From NCBI GenBank assembly GCA_964572475.1, contig CAZNEZ010000051.1, positions 1 through 15,065 of the forward strand: a stretch of DNA of 15,065 nt, in the 5' to 3' direction. The position numbers and the translations under genes are program-made. This document shows positions 1 through 6,063 of this stretch, in pieces. This DNA comes from CAZNEZ01 sp964572475. GTDB lineage: Bacteria > Bacillota > Clostridia > Lachnospirales > Lachnospiraceae. The notes under the pieces are model-generated. The model was not told where the DNA came from and did not search any database. It worked only from the letters and a program-made list of their open reading frames with translations. How positions within the stretch are numbered: the stretch's first letter is position 1; each line of letters opens with the position of its first letter.

Positions 1-234
1 GACGATACAGTTGGAAATACTTTAGTAGCAGCTTCTACTCTTGAAAAAGACATTAAAGCTGAATTAGAGAAAACTAACAACGTTGATGCAGCAACATATT
101 TAGGAACAACTATTGCTAAAAGAGCTATTGACAAAGGTATTAAAGATGTTGTCTTCGATAGAGGCGGATTCATTTACCAAGGTAAAGTTCAGGCATTAGC
201 AGACGCAGCAAGAGAAGCTGGTCTTAATTTCTAG
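1..234 (+). CDS. rplR: 50S ribosomal protein uL18, C-terminal part (5' end outside window)
   Basis: The frame is open from base 1 and encodes the last 77 residues of ribosomal protein uL18, which binds 5S rRNA in the central protuberance of the large subunit. The recognisable end holds the conserved run TYLGTTIAKRAIDKGI, then VVFDRGGFIYQGKVQALADA and the typical finish REAGLNF before TAG at 232-234. The gene lies 16 bases before rpsE, the normal spc operon order (rplR-rpsE-rpmD-rplO-secY). The start codon and N-terminal half are missing because the window begins inside the gene; there is no sign of truncation in the genome. Confidence 0.95.
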   Translation, partial: DDTVGNTLVAASTLEKDIKAELEKTNNVDAATYLGTTIAKRAIDKGIKDVVFDRGGFIYQGKVQALADAAREAGLNF

Positions 235-250
235 TCGAGGAGGAAAACAC

Positions 251-760
251 ATGAAACGTACAATCATTGATGCTAGTCAATTTGAAATGGAAGAAAAAGT
301 AGTATCAATCAAACGTGTAACTAAAGTTGTTAAAGGTGGACGTAACTTCAGATTTTCAGCTTTAGTAGTTGTTGGTGATGGCAATGGACACGTTGGTGCA
401 GGTTTAGGCAAAGCAGCTGAAATCCCTGAAGCTATTCGTAAGGGAAAAGAAGATGCTATTAAAAAGCTTATTAGTGTGCCAGTTGATGAAAATTTAAGCA
501 TCCCACATGATTTTATTGGAAAATTCGGTAGTGCAGAAGTATTACTTAAGAAAGCTCCAGATGGTACTGGTATCATCGCTGGTGGTCCTGCTCGTAACGT
601 ATTAGAGCTTGCTGGAATCAAAAACATCAGAACAAAATCATTAGGTTCAAATAATAAGCAAAACGTAGTTCTTGCTACAATCGAAGGATTAGCAGCGCTT
701 AAGACACCTGAAGAGGTAGCAAAATCACGTGGCAAATCTGTAGAAGAAATATTAGGCTAA
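251..760 (+). CDS. rpsE: 30S ribosomal protein uS5
   Basis: This encodes uS5, 169 residues, a small-subunit protein near the decoding site that contributes to translational accuracy and mRNA unwinding. The N-terminal double-stranded RNA-binding domain (about residues 12-78) contains the loop VTKVVKGGRNFRFSA, the region where spectinomycin-resistance changes occur in this family; it looks wild type. The C-terminal domain carries the conserved GTGIIAGGPARNVLELAGI segment. Length is normal for the family. The ATG at 251 follows GAGGAGG at 237-243 with a 7-base spacer. It sits between rplR and rpmD in the standard spc order. Confidence 0.98.
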   Translation: MKRTIIDASQFEMEEKVVSIKRVTKVVKGGRNFRFSALVVVGDGNGHVGAGLGKAAEIPEAIRKGKEDAIKKLISVPVDENLSIPHDFIGKFGSAEVLLKKAPDGTGIIAGGPARNVLELAGIKNIRTKSLGSNNKQNVVLATIEGLAALKTPEEVAKSRGKSVEEILG

Positions 761-799
761 TAGCATAGCATTTTCAGTAAATGCAGAAATGAGGTAGTG

Positions 800-982
800 A
801 TGGCAGAGAAATTAAAAATTACACTTGTTAAATCAACTATCGGCGCAATACCTAAGCATAAGAAAACTGTTATAGCTTTAGGCTTAAAAAAGCTTAACAA
901 GACAGTTGAAATGCCAGATAATGCAGCAGTTAGAGGTATGGTTCAACAGGTAAGACATTTAGTAAAAGTTGAAGAAATATAA
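800..982 (+). CDS. rpmD: 50S ribosomal protein uL30
   Basis: This encodes uL30, 60 residues, a small globular protein of the large subunit. The conserved pattern LKITLVKSTIGAIPKHKKT, followed by ALGLKKLNKTVEMPDNAAVRGM, covers nearly the whole protein. The frame also opens at a GTG at 797, but the ATG at 800 is chosen because GAGG at 791-794 then has a 5-base spacer, whereas the GTG would leave only two bases. The resulting start, MAEKLKITL, is the usual family start. It lies 39 bases after rpsE and 23 bases before rplO. Confidence 0.95.
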   Translation: MAEKLKITLVKSTIGAIPKHKKTVIALGLKKLNKTVEMPDNAAVRGMVQQVRHLVKVEEI

Positions 983-1005
983 TATTTAGATAAGGAGGTG
1001 CAAGA

Positions 1006-1446
1006 ATGGATTTATCAAATTTACAACCTGCTGAAGGTTCAAAACATAGTGATAATTTCAGAAGAGGCCGTGGACATGGTTCAGGAAACGGTAAAACAGC
1101 TGGTAAAGGACATAAAGGTCAGAAAGCTCGTTCAGGCGGACCAAGACCAGGTTTCGAAGGTGGTCAGATGCCTTTATACAGAAGAATTCCTAAGAGAGGC
1201 TTCACTAATAGAAATACAAAAGAAATTATTGGTATCAATTTAGCAGCTCTTGAATCATTTGAAGATGGAACTGTTGTAACAGTTGACACATTAATAGAAA
1301 ATGGAATCGTTAAAAACCCAAGAGATGGTGTTAAGATTCTTGGAAATGGAGAATTAACTAAGAAGCTTACAGTTAAAGTTAACGCTTTCTCTGAAGGTGC
1401 AAAGGCTAAAATTGAGGCTCTTGGTGGAACCTGCGAGGTGATCTAA
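1006..1446 (+). CDS. rplO: 50S ribosomal protein uL15
   Basis: This encodes uL15, 146 residues, a late-assembly large-subunit protein. The N-terminal extended arm, rich in Gly, Lys and Arg (about residues 20-60), shows the classic GRGHGSGNGKTAGKGHKGQK and GFEGGQMPLYRRIPKRGF segments that thread into 23S rRNA. The globular C-terminal domain ends GGTCEVI. The ATG is preceded by AAGGAGGT at 992-999. Its TAA stop at 1444-1446 shares its last base with the secY start codon (TAATG), so SecY translation is probably coupled to uL15 translation. Confidence 0.97.
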   Translation: MDLSNLQPAEGSKHSDNFRRGRGHGSGNGKTAGKGHKGQKARSGGPRPGFEGGQMPLYRRIPKRGFTNRNTKEIIGINLAALESFEDGTVVTVDTLIENGIVKNPRDGVKILGNGELTKKLTVKVNAFSEGAKAKIEALGGTCEVI

Positions 1447-2804
1447 TGTTAAAAACACTTCAAAATGCATTTAAAATAAAAGAAATAAGAACAAAGATTT
1501 TCTATACGTTTTTGATGTTGTTTGTAGTTAGAATCGGATGTCAATTACCAATTCCAGGTACGGATTCATCGGTTATTTCAGAGATAATGGGAAGCTTCAC
1601 AAGTAATGAAGCTTTCAGTTTCTTTGGAGCGCTTACAGGCGGTTCTTTTGAAAAGATGTCAATATTTGCATTAAATATTACACCTTATATCACTTCATCA
1701 ATTATTATGCAGCTCTTAACTATAGCGATTCCAAAGCTTGAAGAGATGCAAAAAGATGGTGAATCTGGTAGAAAGAAAATCGCTGAGATTACACGTTATG
1801 TAACAATAGCGTTAGCTTTAATCGAGAGTACAGCCATGGCAATTGGTTTTGGAAACCAAAACATGTTTGGTAATACTTCAGATATGTCAAAAGCAAAATA
1901 TTTTATGGTAATACTTACAGCTGTAGCAGCAATGACTGCAGGCTCTGCACTTTTAATGTGGATGGGTGAAAGAATCACTGAAAAGGGTGTTGGTAATGGA
2001 ATATCAATAATTCTGTTAATTAACATCATTGCTAGAATGCCAGATGATCTTGTTTCATTATTCCAGGCAAAAGTACTTATTACTGAAACTAACGGACGTT
2101 CAGTCGGTGGTGCAGTATTAGCAGCAGTTGTCATTATAGCTATAATATTAGCAGTAGTTGGTTTCATCATCTATTTACAGGATGGTGAAAGAAGAATTTC
2201 AGTATCATATGCTAAGAAGATTCAAGGTAGAAAGATGCTTGGCGGTCAGTCAAGTCATATTCCACTTAAAGTCAACACAGCAGGTGTTATTCCGATTATT
2301 TTTGCTTCGTCATTGATGCAGTTTCCAATTATCATTTCACAGTTATTTGGCTCACAGGCCGGAGATGGAACGTTTTGGGGAAAATGTTTGAAACTATTAA
2401 ATTCAGGATCTTGGTTTGATTTATCAAACTTCAAGTATACATTAGGATTCCTGGTTTATGTTGTATTGGTATTAGGTTTTGCTTATTTCTATACTTCAAT
2501 AACATTTAATCCTATTGAAGTAGCTAATAATATGAAAAAACAGGGTGGATTTGTCCCTGGTATTCGTCCAGGTAAACCAACAGAGGATTACCTTACAAGA
2601 ATACTTAATTATATAATTTTCATAGGTGCAATAGGACTTATTATAGTTGCAGCAATACCTATTGTAGCATCAGGTTTGTTTGACGCTAGTGTATCTTTTG
2701 GAGGTACGTCATTAATCATCGTAGTTGGTGTTGTTCTTGAAACATTAAAGAAGATAGAGTCAATGATGGTAGTTCGCAACTACAAGGGATTCTTAAACGA
2801 CTAA
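1446..2804 (+). CDS. secY: Protein translocase subunit SecY
   Basis: This encodes SecY, 452 residues, the channel-forming membrane subunit of the SecYEG translocon that exports proteins and inserts membrane proteins. Ten hydrophobic segments can be followed, beginning with IFYTFLMLFVVRIGCQLPIP and including the plug region after GTDSS. Family hallmarks include a GGQSSHIPLKVNTAGVIP loop after the fifth and sixth helices, and FNPIEVANNMKKQGGFVPG with RPGKPTEDYL in the large cytoplasmic loop that contacts SecA and the ribosome. It is slightly longer than many Bacillus SecY proteins, with additional residues in periplasmic-side loops. There is no separate ribosome site beyond sequences in the end of rplO, and it overlaps rplO by one base. 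Confidence 0.97.
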   Translation: MLKTLQNAFKIKEIRTKIFYTFLMLFVVRIGCQLPIPGTDSSVISEIMGSFTSNEAFSFFGALTGGSFEKMSIFALNITPYITSSIIMQLLTIAIPKLEEMQKDGESGRKKIAEITRYVTIALALIESTAMAIGFGNQNMFGNTSDMSKAKYFMVILTAVAAMTAGSALLMWMGERITEKGVGNGISIILLINIIARMPDDLVSLFQAKVLITETNGRSVGGAVLAAVVIIAIILAVVGFIIYLQDGERRISVSYAKKIQGRKMLGGQSSHIPLKVNTAGVIPIIFASSLMQFPIIISQLFGSQAGDGTFWGKCLKLLNSGSWFDLSNFKYTLGFLVYVVLVLGFAYFYTSITFNPIEVANNMKKQGGFVPGIRPGKPTEDYLTRILNYIIFIGAIGLIIVAAIPIVASGLFDASVSFGGTSLIIVVGVVLETLKKIESMMVVRNYKGFLND

Positions 2805-2817
2805 CAGTACTTATAAT
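2790..2817 (+). promoter_or_regulatory. Possible internal promoter before adk
   Basis: A perfect TATAAT hexamer lies at 2812-2817, just after the secY stop. The best -35 match is TTCTTA at 2790-2795, 16 bases upstream, which matches only three of six consensus bases and has no extended -10 TG. The location fits an internal start giving extra adk-map-infA transcript, but the weak -35 makes this tentative in an AT-rich genome. Confidence 0.3.
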
Positions 2818-2864
2818 TGGTGATGAGGCTATCTAAACATGTGTTTAAGAGAACCTCATTGCCA
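2818..2864 (+). promoter_or_regulatory. Nested hairpin in secY-adk gap
   Basis: An outer stem pairs TGGTGATGAGG (2818-2828) with CCTCATTGCCA (2854-2864), eleven pairs including two G-U wobbles. Inside it, TAAACA (2834-2839) is followed after two bases by its complement TGTTTA (2842-2847), giving a second small stem. No T-run follows, so it is not an intrinsic terminator. It could be an RNA processing or stabilising structure, or a protein-binding site separating secY from adk. Function is not known from sequence. Confidence 0.5.
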
Positions 2865-2904
2865 TAATTTAATTACAGGCGCATGGCGCGGATAGGATAT
2901 TAAT

Positions 2905-3549
2905 ATGAAAATTATTATGTTAGGAGCTCCAGGAGCTGGTAAAGGTACTCAGGCTAAAATGCTTGCAGACAAATATGCAATACCTCATATTTCAACAGGT
3001 GATATATTTAGAGCAAACATTAAGAATGGTACTGAATTAGGAAATAAAGCTAAGACATATATGGATCAGGGCTTACTTGTTCCAGATGAATTGGTTGTTG
3101 ATTTAGTAGTTGACAGAGTAAAACAGGATGATTGCAAAAAGGGGTATATCCTTGATGGATTCCCTAGAACAATTCCTCAGGCTGAAAGCTTAGATGCAGC
3201 ATTAGCTGAGCTTGGAGATAAAGTTGATTATGCAGTCAATGTTGAAGTTCCAGATGAGAATATTATCAGAAGAATGTCAGGCAGAAGAGCCTGTGTTGCT
3301 TGTGGAGCTACTTATCATATTGTTCATATTCCTACAAAGGTTGAAGGAATATGTGATAGATGTGGAAACAAATTAATCCTCAGAGATGATGATAAACCAG
3401 AGACAGTTGAGAAACGTTTAAAGGTATATCATGAGCAAACTCAGCCCCTTATAGATTACTATAATGGAAAAGGTAGTCTTGTAGAAGTTGATGGAACAAA
3501 AGATATGAATGACGTTTTTGAAGATATTATCAAGATATTAGGAGCTTAA
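2905..3549 (+). CDS. adk: Adenylate kinase, zinc-binding LID type
   Basis: This encodes adenylate kinase, 214 residues, the cytosolic enzyme that interconverts ATP + AMP and 2 ADP. The P-loop GAPGAGKGT is at residues 7-15, the AMP-binding STGDIFR motif follows at about 30-36, and DGFPRT is near residue 84. The LID domain holds Cys130, Cys133, Cys150 and Cys153, the four-cysteine zinc site typical of Gram-positive long-form adenylate kinases. The ATG follows a modest AGGA at 2894-2897. It lies 100 bases after secY and 4 bases before map, the usual secY-adk-map order. Confidence 0.97.
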   Translation: MKIIMLGAPGAGKGTQAKMLADKYAIPHISTGDIFRANIKNGTELGNKAKTYMDQGLLVPDELVVDLVVDRVKQDDCKKGYILDGFPRTIPQAESLDAALAELGDKVDYAVNVEVPDENIIRRMSGRRACVACGATYHIVHIPTKVEGICDRCGNKLILRDDDKPETVEKRLKVYHEQTQPLIDYYNGKGSLVEVDGTKDMNDVFEDIIKILGA

Positions 3550-3553
3550 GAGT

Positions 3554-4321
3554 ATGTCTGTATCAATTAAATCTCATAGAGAAATTGAACTAATGCGTGA
3601 AGCAGGAATTATACTTGCTAAGACACATAATGAATTGGCTAAAGCTTTAAAACCTGGAATGTCAACATATCAGATTAATAAGATAGGCGATGAAATTATT
3701 AGAAGTTATGGATGTATTCCATCTTTTCTTAATTATGATGGATATCCCGCTTCAATATGTGTTTCTGTTAACGATGAGGTTGTACATGGAATACCAAGTA
3801 AAAAACACATTGTTAAGGAAGGCGATATTGTAAGCCTTGATGCCGGTGTAATCTATAAAGGTTATCAATCAGATGCTGCTAGAACACACGCAATTGGTGA
3901 AATTAGTAATGAAGCTAAAAAGCTCATTGAAGTAACCAGACAAAGCTTTTTTGAAGGAATCAAATTTGCAAAAGAAGGATGTCATATTAATGACATATCA
4001 TCAGCTATAGGAGACTATGCTGAAAGTTTTGGTTATGGTGTTGTTAAAGATTTGGTTGGACATGGTATAGGTGAGAAACTTCATGAAGATCCACAAATAC
4101 CGAACTTTAGGCAGGAACGCAGAGGTATCAAACTTCAGGCAGGCATGACATTGGCTATTGAGCCTATGATTAATATCGGAAGTCCAGATGTTATTTGGAA
4201 TGATGATAAATGGACAGTAGTTACAGATGATGGTTCATTGTCGGCACACTATGAGAATACAGTTCTTATCACTAAAGGTGAACCTGAAATATTATCACTA
4301 ATAGACGGAGAAACCAGATGA
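3554..4321 (+). CDS. map: Type I methionine aminopeptidase
   Basis: This encodes methionine aminopeptidase, 255 residues, which removes the initiator methionine from nascent proteins. All five metal ligands of the pita-bread fold are visible: Asp96 (SLDAG), Asp107 (QSDAAR), His170 (GHGIG), Glu203 (AIEPM) and Glu234 (HYENT). The catalytic histidine region NDEVVHGIP is also present. It is a short type Ia form without an N-terminal SH3 or zinc-finger extension. The ATG at 3554 follows AGGAG (3540-3544) located at the end of adk. Its TGA overlaps the next start in an ATGA junction, so the downstream KOW gene is probably translated by reinitiation. Confidence 0.97.
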   Translation: MSVSIKSHREIELMREAGIILAKTHNELAKALKPGMSTYQINKIGDEIIRSYGCIPSFLNYDGYPASICVSVNDEVVHGIPSKKHIVKEGDIVSLDAGVIYKGYQSDAARTHAIGEISNEAKKLIEVTRQSFFEGIKFAKEGCHINDISSAIGDYAESFGYGVVKDLVGHGIGEKLHEDPQIPNFRQERRGIKLQAGMTLAIEPMINIGSPDVIWNDDKWTVVTDDGSLSAHYENTVLITKGEPEILSLIDGETR

Positions 4322-4581
4322 GAGAATTTGAATTAGGCTATTTCGCATTTTCCAAAGCAGGTCATGATGCTGGTAAACTTTATGTAATAATGAAGCAGGA
4401 AGGTGAATATATTTATCTGATGGACGGTAAATATAAATGTTTATCAAATCCTAAGAAGAAAAATATTAAGCACATACAGCCAGTTAATAGTATAGATTCG
4501 GATTTGCAGGATAAAATCAGAAATAACATAGAAATTAAAAACGACGATATTAAAAGAGCCATCAAATGCTATAAAGCGTAA
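4318..4581 (+). CDS. KOW-domain, L14e/L27e-like putative RNA-binding protein
   Basis: This is a small protein of 87 residues. The first half, GYFAFSKAGHDAGKLYVIMK followed by EYIYLMDGKYKCLSNPKKKNIKHI, matches the KOW pattern of the archaeal/eukaryotic L14e-L6e-L27e group, an SH3-like barrel that binds RNA. The second half is charged and probably helical (residues 58-87). Such proteins are found at this position between map and infA in many Clostridia. The role is not established; ribosome binding or assembly is an inference from fold and neighbours. It overlaps map by four bases, so its expression is tied to the spc operon. I am confident it is a real gene and fairly confident of the domain. 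Confidence 0.88.
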   Translation: MREFELGYFAFSKAGHDAGKLYVIMKQEGEYIYLMDGKYKCLSNPKKKNIKHIQPVNSIDSDLQDKIRNNIEIKNDDIKRAIKCYKA

Positions 4582-4602
4582 AAGAGATTTAGGAGGTCTA
4601 GA

Positions 4603-4821
4603 ATGTCTAAAGCTGACGTTATTGAAATAGAAGGAACCGTAATTGAAAAGCTTCCAAATGCTATGTTTCAGGTTGAACTTGAAAATGGACACAAGGTGCT
4701 TGCACATATAAGCGGAAAGCTTCGTATGAACTTTATCAAAATAGTTCCAGGAGACAAAGTTACCATTGAATTATCACCATATGATCTTGATAAAGGAAGA
4801 ATCATTTGGAGAGATAAATAG
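4603..4821 (+). CDS. infA: Translation initiation factor IF-1
   Basis: This encodes IF-1, 72 residues, the OB-fold factor that occupies the A site of the 30S subunit during initiation. The sequence covers the full fold: ADVIEIEGTVIEKLPNAMF, then VLAHISGKLRMNFIKIVPGD and the end LDKGRIIWRDK. Length is exactly the family norm. AGGAGGT at 4591-4597 precedes the ATG with a 5-base spacer. It closes the spc part of the cluster; a strong promoter for the next genes follows within 30 bases. Confidence 0.98.
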   Translation: MSKADVIEIEGTVIEKLPNAMFQVELENGHKVLAHISGKLRMNFIKIVPGDKVTIELSPYDLDKGRIIWRDK

Positions 4822-4848
4822 ACACTAAAGTTTGTTTTGAAAAAGAAC

Positions 4849-4877
4849 TTGCATATTGATTAGGCGTATGCTATAAT
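4849..4877 (+). promoter_or_regulatory. Extended -10 vegetative promoter for rpmJ and the alpha operon
   Basis: The -35 is TTGCAT (4849-4854), the spacer is exactly 17 bases, and the -10 is a perfect TATAAT (4872-4877) preceded by TGC, which makes an extended -10 element. Transcription would start near 4884, giving a leader of roughly 28 bases before rpmJ. The site lies between infA and rpmJ and probably provides independent transcription of rpmJ-rpsM-rpsK-rpsD-rpoA-rplQ in addition to read-through from spc. Confidence 0.75.
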
Positions 4878-4911
4878 CTAAAACGGACTTTTTTGAAAGG
4901 AGGATTTTACT

Positions 4912-5025
4912 GTGAAAGTTAGATCATCAGTTAAACCAATTTGCGAAAAATGCAAAGTTATTAAGAGAAAAGGAAGCGTCAGAGTAATCTGCGAAAATCC
5001 TAAGCACAAACAGAGACAGGGTTAA
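4912..5025 (+). CDS. rpmJ: 50S ribosomal protein bL36
   Basis: This encodes bL36, 37 residues, the smallest large-subunit protein. The gene starts with GTG, preceded by AAAGGAGG (4896-4903) at an 8-base spacing. The protein reads MKVRSSVKPICEKCKVIKRK and ends HKQRQG. Cys11, Cys14, Cys27 and His32 form the zinc-ribbon site, so this is the zinc-containing version rather than the zinc-independent paralogue induced under zinc starvation. It follows the extended -10 promoter and precedes the structured leader of rpsM. Confidence 0.97.
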   Translation: MKVRSSVKPICEKCKVIKRKGSVRVICENPKHKQRQG

Positions 5026-5050
5026 TAAGCCCCTATCGATCATATAAGAA

Positions 5051-5128
5051 GAGTGAAAAGACAGCATCTTTCCACTCCGTTTGTGCGTTTTGTAATGCGG
5101 CTGCAGTAATGCGTCAATACGCATTGCT
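5051..5128 (+). promoter_or_regulatory. Two successive hairpins with an alternative pairing in the rpmJ-rpsM leader
   Basis: The first hairpin pairs GAGTGAAAAGA (5051-5061) with TCTTTCCACTC (5067-5077) around a 5-base loop, with a single A-C mismatch. The second pairs AGTAATGCGT (5105-5114) with ACGCATTGCT (5119-5128) around CAAT, ten pairs with one wobble. GTAATGCG at 5092-5099 repeats the left arm of the second hairpin and can also pair with CGCATTGC, so two folds compete for the same right arm. Neither is followed by a good T-run. This could be an attenuator-like or protein-responsive element; function is inferred only from structure. Confidence 0.5.
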
Positions 5129-5149
5129 TAAAAAAATATACCTATAGTA

Positions 5150-5218
5150 TATAAGTAGCTATAGACCGTACACATTTCAGACGCTTAGGCGGGCTACGGG
5201 ATTCTATACAGACTTATG
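5150..5218 (+). promoter_or_regulatory. Candidate structured leader RNA controlling rpsM-rpsK-rpsD
   Basis: A long interrupted helix ends 13 bases before the rpsM ribosome site. TATAAGT (5150-5156) pairs with ACTTATG (5212-5218), a symmetric 3x3 internal loop (AGC/CAG) follows, then TATAGA (5160-5165) pairs with TCTATA (5203-5208). After a 3-base bulge (GAT), CCGTA (5166-5170) pairs with TACGG (5195-5199). The 24-base apical region contains a small CGC-TTAG-GCG hairpin. Because rpsD (uS4, the known autoregulator of the alpha operon in enterobacteria) lies two genes downstream, S4 binding is an attractive guess. I do not recognise it as a named family. Confidence 0.6.
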
Positions 5219-5248
5219 AGAATTAAAAAATGGAGGTGCAATACACAC

Positions 5249-5617
5249 ATGGCTCGTATTTCAGGTGTTGATTTACCAAGAGAAAAACGCATCGAAATCG
5301 GATTAACTTATATCTACGGAATTGGTAGAGTAAGTGCAACTCAGATTCTTGAGAAAGCTCAAGTTAATCCAGATACTCGCGTTAGAGACTTAACAGATGA
5401 CGAAGTTAAAAAGATTAGCGAAGTTATCGATGAAAGTCAAACTGTTGAAGGTGATTTAAGAAGAGAAATCGCTATGAACATCAAGAGATTACAAGAAATC
5501 GGATGTTATAGAGGTATTCGTCATAGAAAAGGCCTTCCTGTTCGTGGTCAGAAGACAAAGACTAATGCTAGAACCAGAAAAGGTCCTAAGAGAACAGTAG
5601 CAAACAAGAAGAAATAA
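5249..5617 (+). CDS. rpsM: 30S ribosomal protein uS13
   Basis: This encodes uS13, 122 residues, a head protein of the small subunit that contacts the P-site tRNA and bridges to the large subunit. The N-terminal MARISGVDLPREKRIEIGLT and the helix-two-turns-helix region VSATQILEKA are typical, as is the basic tail containing GLPVRGQKTKTNARTRKG. The frame is open to an ATG at 5216, but the ATG at 5249 is chosen because GGAGGT (5232-5237) would lie inside the longer version and all family members begin MARIxGVD. It is preceded by a 223-base structured leader. Confidence 0.97.
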   Translation: MARISGVDLPREKRIEIGLTYIYGIGRVSATQILEKAQVNPDTRVRDLTDDEVKKISEVIDESQTVEGDLRREIAMNIKRLQEIGCYRGIRHRKGLPVRGQKTKTNARTRKGPKRTVANKKK

Positions 5618-5651
5618 CAATTAGAAACCCATAAGGGAGGTTAGTTTAAAA

Positions 5652-6047
5652 ATGGCTAAAAAAGTTACCAAAAAAGTGACAAAAAAGCGTGTTAAGAAAA
5701 ACGTTGAACGCGGACAAGCACATATTCAATCATCTTTTAATAATACAATTGTAACATTAACAGATGCAGAAGGAAACGCTTTATCATGGGCAAGTGCTGG
5801 TGGTCTTGGTTTTAGAGGTTCAAGGAAATCTACTCCTTATGCAGCTCAAATGGCAGCTGAAACTGCTACTAAAGCGGCTTTAATACACGGACTTAAATCA
5901 GTAGATGTTATGGTTAAGGGTCCAGGATCAGGAAGAGAAGCAGCAATTCGTGCGCTTCAGGCTTGCGGTCTTGAAGTAACTAGTATCAAGGACGTAACTC
6001 CAGTTCCTCATAATGGATGTCGCCCACCAAAACGTAGAAGAGTGTAA
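5652..6047 (+). CDS. rpsK: 30S ribosomal protein uS11
   Basis: This encodes uS11, 131 residues, a platform protein of the 30S subunit near the E-site mRNA. The core shows QAHIQSSFNNTIVTLTDAEG, SAGGLGFRGSRKSTPYAAQM and the conserved end PVPHNGCRPPKRRRV, which binds 16S rRNA. The first 16 residues are an unusually lysine-rich stretch made of a short repeat (KKVTKKVTKK). GGGAGGT at 5635-5641 precedes the ATG with a 10-base spacer. It lies 34 bases after rpsM and 16 before rpsD. Confidence 0.97.
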   Translation: MAKKVTKKVTKKRVKKNVERGQAHIQSSFNNTIVTLTDAEGNALSWASAGGLGFRGSRKSTPYAAQMAAETATKAALIHGLKSVDVMVKGPGSGREAAIRALQACGLEVTSIKDVTPVPHNGCRPPKRRRV

Positions 6048-6063
6048 TAGGAGGTGCAATTAG

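Noticed and set aside
277..735. Open frame on the - strand opposite rpsE, and similar antisense frames opposite secY, rpoA, rplQ, ecfA and ecfT
   Set aside because: They lie within well-recognised genes, lack ribosome sites and known motifs, and arise from codon bias of the real genes.
998..1243. Alternative + frame overlapping the start of rplO
   Set aside because: It lies entirely within rplO out of frame, and its translation has no family resemblance while rplO is unmistakable.
5124..5155. Second promoter directly before rpsM (TTGCTT with TATATA or TATAAG)
   Set aside because: The spacers are 18-20 bases and the matches poor in an AT-rich stretch; a start there would also cut the helix at 5150-5218. 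It is possible but not supported.
5150..5218. A tRNA or tRNA-like gene, because of the 7-pair terminal stem and about 70-base length
   Set aside because: There is no T-loop GTTCRA motif, no D-arm or 5-pair anticodon arm with a 7-base loop, and the helices are collinear rather than a cloverleaf.
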